A DNA stretch of 52,974 nt from Magnetospirillum moscoviense (GTDB lineage: Bacteria > Pseudomonadota > Alphaproteobacteria > Rhodospirillales > Magnetospirillaceae), in contig NZ_LWQU01000124.1 in NCBI RefSeq assembly GCF_001650635.1, positions 1 to 52,974 on the forward strand. Direction: 5' to 3'. Made by a program: the position numbers and the translations under genes. This document shows, piece after piece, positions 48,873-52,974 of this stretch; within the stretch, counting starts at the first letter, position 1, and every line of letters begins with the position of its first letter. The notes under the pieces were generated by a model. It was not told the DNA's origin. It did no database searches and saw nothing but the letters and a program-made list of their open reading frames with translations.

Positions 48873-51800
48873 ATGACCAATATTCTCGACCATCTGTCCG
48901 ACCGCGTCTTGTTGTGCGACGGCGGCACCGGCGCCCTGGTGCAGGCGATGAACCTGTCGGTGGACAAGGATTTCCTGGGGCTGGAAAACTGCACCGAGAT
49001 CCTGGTGAAGTCCCGCCCAGACGTCATTCGCGGCATCCACGCCAGGTATTTCGAGGCCGGCGCCGACATGGTCGAGGCCGACACTTTCGGTGCCAGCCCG
49101 GTGACGCTGGCCGAGTTCGGCATCGCCGACCAGGCCTTCGACCTCAACAAGACCGCCATCGAGCTGGCCTGGGAAGCGGCCGAGCAATTCAAGGCCGACG
49201 GCCGCGCCCGCTTCGTGCTGGGCGCCATCGGGCCGGGCACCAAGCTGCCCAGCCTGGGCCATATCGGCTATGACGAGTTGGAAGCCGCCTATGTCACCCA
49301 GGCGGCCGGCCAGATCGCAGGCCAAGTCTCGGCCTTCCTGGTCGAGACCTGCCAGGACCCGCTGCAGATCAAGGCCGCCGTCAATGGCTGCAAGATCGCC
49401 TGCGCCCAGGCCGCCAAGGACATCCCCATCCTGGTGCAGGTGACGGTGGAAACCACCGGCACGCTGCTGGTCGGCGCCGATATCGCCGCCGCCGCCACCG
49501 TGGTCCATTCGCTGGGCGTGCCCAGCATGGGCCTCAATTGCGCCGCCGGCCCGCAAGAGATGCTGGAGCACGTCAAGTGGCTGGTGGAAAACTGGCCCGG
49601 CTTCATCTCGATCCAGCCCAATGCCGGCCTGCCGGAACTGGTCGACGGTCAGACCCGCTATCCGTTGCTGCCCGACGAGTTGGCGGTGTGGCACGAGCGT
49701 TTCGTTTCCATGGGCGTCAACCTGCTGGGCGGCTGCTGCGGCACCCGGCCGGAACACATCGCCGCCACCCATGCCATGCTGAAGAAGGTCGGCAACGGCA
49801 CTCGCCCCAATCCGGCCAAGCGCAGCTTCCATTGGGTGCCGTCGGTGGCGTCGCTTTATTCGCAGGTGCCGTTGCGCCAAGAAAATGCCTTCCTGGCCAT
49901 CGGCGAGCGCTGCAACGCCAACGGCTCGAAGAAGTTCCGCGACCTGCAAGATGCCGAGGATTGGGACGGCATCACCGCCATGGCCCGCGAGCAGGTCAAG
50001 GAAGGCAGCCACACCCTGGACGTCTGCACCGCCTTCGTCGGCCGCAACGAGGTGTCGGACATGACCGAGGTGGTCAGCCGCCTGCGTGGCGCCGTCACCA
50101 CGCCGCTGGTGGTCGATTCCACCGAGCTGCCGGTGCTGGAAGCGGCGCTGAAGCTTTACGGCGGCAAGGCCATCTTGAACTCGATCAATTTCGAGGATGG
50201 CGAGAAGGACGCCGAGAACCGGCTGATCCTGGCCAAGAAGTTCGGCGCCGCCGTGGTGGCGCTGACCATCGACGAGCAGGGCATGGCCAAGGATGCCGAT
50301 GCCAAGCTTCGCATCGCCAAGCGTCTTTACGATTTCGCGGTGGTCAAGCACGGCCTGCCGGCCAGCGATCTGCTGTTCGACCCGCTGACCTTCACCATCT
50401 GCACCGGCAACGAGGACGACCGCAAACTGGGCGTCGAGACGCTGGACGCCATCGAGCGCCTGGCCAAGGAACTGCCAGAATGCGGCATCGTCCTGGGTCT
50501 TTCCAACATCTCGTTCGGCCTGAAGCCGGCCGCTCGCCAGGTGCTGAACTCGGTGTTCTGCGACCATGCGGTCCGGCGCGGCATGACCGGGGCCATCGTC
50601 CACGTCTCAAAGATCGTGCCCTTGCACACCATCGCCGCCGACGAGGTCAAGGCCGCCGAGGATCTGATCTTCGACCGCCGCGGCGTAGACGAGAAGGGGG
50701 GGGGCTACGACCCGCTGCAGGCGCTGATCGCCCTGTTCGGCGACCGCAAGGCGGCCGACAACAAGAAGGAACTGCCGGCTTCCATCGAGGAACGCCTGAA
50801 GGCCCGCATCATCGACGGCGACCGCACCGGCCTGGATGACGACCTGGCCCGCGCCCTGGCGGAAGGCTGGAAGCCGCTGGCCATCATCAACGACCTGCTG
50901 CTGGACGGCATGAAGGTGGTGGGCGAGCTGTTCGGTTCCGGCAAGATGCAGCTGCCCTTCGTGCTGCAATCGGCCGAGACCATGAAGGCCGCCGTCGCCT
51001 GGCTCGAGCCGCACATGGACAAGGCCCAAGGCAGTGCCAAGGCGACCATCGTGCTGGCCACCGTCAAGGGCGATGTCCACGACATCGGCAAGAATCTGGT
51101 CGATATCATCCTGACCAACAACGGCTACAAGGTTCACAATATCGGCATCAAGCAGCCGATCGGCGACATCATCAAGGCGGTGCGCGAGCACAAGCCCGAC
51201 GCCATCGGCCTGTCGGGCCTTTTGGTCAAGTCCACCGTCATCATGAAGGACAACCTGGAAGAGCTGACCAATCAGGGCATCGACATCCCGGTCCTGCTGG
51301 GCGGCGCCGCCCTGACCCGGCGCTATGTCGAGGAGGATTGCCGGGCCGCCTATGGTGCCGGTCGGGTCGCCTATGCCCGCGATGCCTTCGACGGGCTGGA
51401 TTTGATGAGCAAGGTCGCCGATGGCAGCTTCGACGCCATGGTCCAGGCCCGTGCCGATGGCCCCAAGTCCGGCAATACCAAGCGCATAGGCCAGCCCAAG
51501 CTGGAAAGCACCCTGCGCCCGGTCGATTGGGACGAGGTGGCGCTGCGCCGTGCCGAGCTGCATCGTGACGTGCCCGCGCCGCAGCCGCCCTTCTGGGGCG
51601 CCAAGGTCATCGAGAACGTGCCCTTGCAGAACCTGGTTCCGTTCCTGAACGAGACCATGCTGTACCAGTTCCACTGGGGCTATAAGAAGCAGGGCCGCAC
51701 GCTGGACGAGTTCAAGGCCTGGGGCGCCAAGGAGCTGAAGCCCATCGCGCTCGACCTGCTGAAGCGCTGCGCCAAGGAAGAAATCCTGAAGGCCCAGGGC

Positions 51801-52367
51801 GTCTATGGGTACTGGAAGGCGGCGTCGGACGGTGATTCGGTGGTGCTGTTCCAAGAAGACGGCAAGACCGAGGCCGCCCGCTTCGCCTTCCCGCGCCAGG
51901 GCAAGGACGGTGGTCTGTGCATCGCCGACTTCTTCCGGCCGGTTTCCGACCCGGTGCGCGACGTCATCGGCCTGCAGGTGGTGACCATGGGCAAGCGCGC
52001 CACCGAAATCGCCGACCAATGGTTCAAGGCCGACAAGTACCAGGATTACCTGTACCTGCACGGCCTGTCGGTCGAGATGGCGGAAGCGATGGCGGAATAT
52101 GTCCACAAGCGTATCCGCGCCGAGCTGGGCTTTGCTGCGGAAGACGCCGCCGAGATGGACAAGCTGTTGAAGCAGAACTATCGCGGTTCGCGCTTCTCGT
52201 TCGGCTATCCGGCCTGCCCGCGCATCGAGGATCAGGCGCAATTGCTGGCGCTGTTGGGTGCCGACCGCATCGGCGTGACGCTGTCGGACGAGTTCCAGCT
52301 GGAGCCCGAACAAAGCACCAGCGCCATCGTGACGGTGCACCCGCAGGCGAAGTATTTCAGCGTGTGA
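48873..52367 (+). CDS. metH: Cobalamin-dependent methionine synthase
   Basis: The protein has 1164 residues, a full-length MetH. The homocysteine domain (about 1-320) has MGLNCAAGP and GGCCGTRPEH with the zinc cysteines. The folate domain (about 340-610) has IGERCNANGSKKF. The cobalamin domain (about 640-870) has DVHDIGKN, whose His near 735 is the lower axial ligand. The reactivation domain (about 900-1164) ends RFSFGYPACPRIEDQ and HPQAKYFSV. It transfers the methyl group of 5-methyltetrahydrofolate to homocysteine. The ATG at 48873 has AAGGA seven bases upstream; the frame starts a little earlier in the repeat. In many alphaproteobacteria metH is split into two genes; here it is one. Confidence 0.97.
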   Translation: MTNILDHLSDRVLLCDGGTGALVQAMNLSVDKDFLGLENCTEILVKSRPDVIRGIHARYFEAGADMVEADTFGASPVTLAEFGIADQAFDLNKTAIELAWEAAEQFKADGRARFVLGAIGPGTKLPSLGHIGYDELEAAYVTQAAGQIAGQVSAFLVETCQDPLQIKAAVNGCKIACAQAAKDIPILVQVTVETTGTLLVGADIAAAATVVHSLGVPSMGLNCAAGPQEMLEHVKWLVENWPGFISIQPNAGLPELVDGQTRYPLLPDELAVWHERFVSMGVNLLGGCCGTRPEHIAATHAMLKKVGNGTRPNPAKRSFHWVPSVASLYSQVPLRQENAFLAIGERCNANGSKKFRDLQDAEDWDGITAMAREQVKEGSHTLDVCTAFVGRNEVSDMTEVVSRLRGAVTTPLVVDSTELPVLEAALKLYGGKAILNSINFEDGEKDAENRLILAKKFGAAVVALTIDEQGMAKDADAKLRIAKRLYDFAVVKHGLPASDLLFDPLTFTICTGNEDDRKLGVETLDAIERLAKELPECGIVLGLSNISFGLKPAARQVLNSVFCDHAVRRGMTGAIVHVSKIVPLHTIAADEVKAAEDLIFDRRGVDEKGGGYDPLQALIALFGDRKAADNKKELPASIEERLKARIIDGDRTGLDDDLARALAEGWKPLAIINDLLLDGMKVVGELFGSGKMQLPFVLQSAETMKAAVAWLEPHMDKAQGSAKATIVLATVKGDVHDIGKNLVDIILTNNGYKVHNIGIKQPIGDIIKAVREHKPDAIGLSGLLVKSTVIMKDNLEELTNQGIDIPVLLGGAALTRRYVEEDCRAAYGAGRVAYARDAFDGLDLMSKVADGSFDAMVQARADGPKSGNTKRIGQPKLESTLRPVDWDEVALRRAELHRDVPAPQPPFWGAKVIENVPLQNLVPFLNETMLYQFHWGYKKQGRTLDEFKAWGAKELKPIALDLLKRCAKEEILKAQGVYGYWKAASDGDSVVLFQEDGKTEAARFAFPRQGKDGGLCIADFFRPVSDPVRDVIGLQVVTMGKRATEIADQWFKADKYQDYLYLHGLSVEMAEAMAEYVHKRIRAELGFAAEDAAEMDKLLKQNYRGSRFSFGYPACPRIEDQAQLLALLGADRIGVTLSDEFQLEPEQSTSAIVTVHPQAKYFSV

Positions 52368-52686
52368 GGGGATCACCCCCCTCGCCGCCGGCGAGGGGGG
52401 TGATCAGGTCCAGGGTGCCAGCCAACTCGGCCCGGGCGCATTTTTCGTCGTAAGTGTCTTGCAGGCGCATCCAATAGCCTGGGCCGGTCCCGAAGGCCTG
52501 GCCCAAACGAAGCGCCATCTTGGCGGAGATGCCCCGCTCTTTGTTCAAGATGGCGGTGACCGCGTTGGGCGGCACCTGGATATGGACTGCGAACTTGCGG
52601 GCGCTCATGGACAGCGCGTCCAGTTCGTCCCTCAGGATTTCGCCGGGATGAACCGGGGGCAGGTTGTCAATGGCGGGATAAGTCAT
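52357..52686 (-). CDS. HigA-family antitoxin (XRE helix-turn-helix)
   Basis: The protein has 109 residues, starting at the ATG at 52686 with GAGG upstream. IDNLPPVHPGEILRDELDAL, then AVHIQVPPNAVTAILNKERG and KMALRLGQAFGTGPGYWMRL, are the HigA/VapI-type blocks. Residues about 92-109 (DLITPLAGGEGGDPLTR) are encoded by the palindrome at 52371-52405, so the gene end has been extended through it. It overlaps the metH stop by 11 bases, convergent. Its partner toxin upstream survives only as a short C-terminal remnant, so this is probably an orphan antitoxin. Confidence 0.88.
   Translation of the reverse strand: MTYPAIDNLPPVHPGEILRDELDALSMSARKFAVHIQVPPNAVTAILNKERGISAKMALRLGQAFGTGPGYWMRLQDTYDEKCARAELAGTLDLITPLAGGEGGDPLTR
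52371..52405. repeat. Perfect palindrome after metH (terminator-like)
   Basis: A 16-base stem (GATCACCCCCCTCGCC and complement) closes around a three-base loop, four bases after the metH stop. No T-run follows on either strand. It shares the CCCCTCGCC core of the DUF559 repeats and may be a REP-like element used as a terminator. It lies inside the HigA reading frame. Confidence 0.7.
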
Positions 52687-52693
52687 GGCGACC

Positions 52694-52765
52694 TCAATGA
52701 TAATCGACGATCTCAACGTCCACGGCATCGCCGGGGATCATCAGCGGGTCGGCGCCGGGAGTGTC
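52694..52765 (-). pseudogene. C-terminal remnant of a HigB-family toxin
   Basis: The minus-strand frame ending at the TGA 52696-52694 reads GDAVDVEIVDYH, the usual C-terminus of HigB/RelE-type toxins, and stops eight bases before the HigA ATG, as in higBA operons. Further upstream the frame (ARHDTPGADPLMIP and beyond) no longer resembles HigB, and no start with a ribosome site gives a toxin-sized protein. Confidence 0.55.
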
Positions 52766-52974
52766 GTGGCGCGCAATACGGAGAATTGCGGAAGTATTCG
52801 TCAGATCAAAGTGGTATGAAAAATTGTGATGTCGCGCCTGTTTCTTTCGCCGCGGTAGTGATATTAGAGCGGATTTCGAACGCCATGAATCGTGGGGGAT
52901 TGAACGAAACCGCTGGCGCGGTATTGGAGCCTGATGTGACGTCGAAGGCTCCCGTCTGACAGGGTTGGTTTCCC
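52766..52974. other. Right-edge region without recognised genes
   Basis: The last 209 bases are less GC-rich than the rest. A 24-codon plus-strand frame (ATG at 52885, ending in SKAPV) is too short to support. Nothing else is recognisable. Confidence 0.4.

Noticed and set aside
38286-52376. Minus-strand frames of 370-790 codons opposite hcrA, hcrB/xdhC, the DUF2235 gene and metH
   Set aside because: Antisense shadows lacking any recognisable domain.
52885-52959. 24-codon plus-strand frame at the right edge
   Set aside because: Too short, no ribosome site, no recognised family.

Overview
The window is a high-GC chromosomal segment of an alphaproteobacterium. A Magnetospirillum/Rhodospirillaceae-type relative is the best guess, inferred from protein similarity as I remember it and from gene order (carAB-greA, yqeY-dnaG-rpoD, slipin-NfeD-rsmE, mlaA-mlaC). 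Most of it is housekeeping DNA. I saw no rRNA and no CRISPR array. Long open frames opposite the real genes are shadows of the high GC content and are left out.

Layout. 1-2301: a large HD + HSP90-like ATPase gene running off the left edge. 2370-3242: a zinc-sensor diguanylate cyclase of the DgcZ type. 3271-8260 (minus): carA-carB-greA. 8548-12953 (plus): yqeY-dnaG-rpoD. 13023-13098: a CAT-anticodon tRNA that looks like tRNA-Ile2. 13100-16134: a decayed accessory island next to that tRNA, with an integrase N-terminal fragment, two remnants of pRiA4b ORF-3-like genes, a MazF/PemK toxin-antitoxin pair, a REP-associated transposase pseudogene fused to an integrase tail, and an intact parDE pair. 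16135-20248: M32 carboxypeptidase, ElbB, an EamA exporter, a thioesterase and a PAS-LuxR regulator. 20343-25529 (minus): a tight set running EAL protein, ubiA, ETF-beta lysine methyltransferase, gloB, GST, cupin. 25600-28437: an alpha/beta hydrolase and acs, separated by a strong terminator. 28622-30646 (minus): gpsA, YciI, EVE protein and Rieske protein, coupled. 30770-33274 (plus): slipin, NfeD, rsmE and a small conserved protein. 33344-37230: a PDZ/S41 lipoprotein lacking the catalytic serine, and a convergent periplasmic-sensor histidine kinase.

37385-43237 is a complete catabolic and maturation locus: a MarR regulator, the three subunits of 4-hydroxybenzoyl-CoA reductase (hcrC, hcrA, hcrB, with the diagnostic extra 4Fe-4S cysteines in HcrB), then XdhC and a MocA-like nucleotidyltransferase for the molybdenum cofactor. 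A perfect inverted repeat frames the MarR promoter. 43321-44835 encodes a DUF2235 hydrolase with a C-terminal domain resembling the Pseudomonas lectin LecA. mlaC and mlaA follow on the minus strand.

46535-52367 is a methionine-cycle locus: an ArsR-methyltransferase fusion regulator with a palindromic site just upstream, metF and metH. A small DUF559 nuclease-like gene sits between metF and metH, enclosed by imperfect inverted repeats and looking like a mobile cassette. The right edge holds a HigA-type antitoxin whose toxin survives only as a C-terminal scrap.

The most interesting candidates are the DUF2235-LecA fusion, the DUF559 inverted-repeat cassette, the serine-less S41 lipoprotein and the layered remnants of the tRNA-side island.
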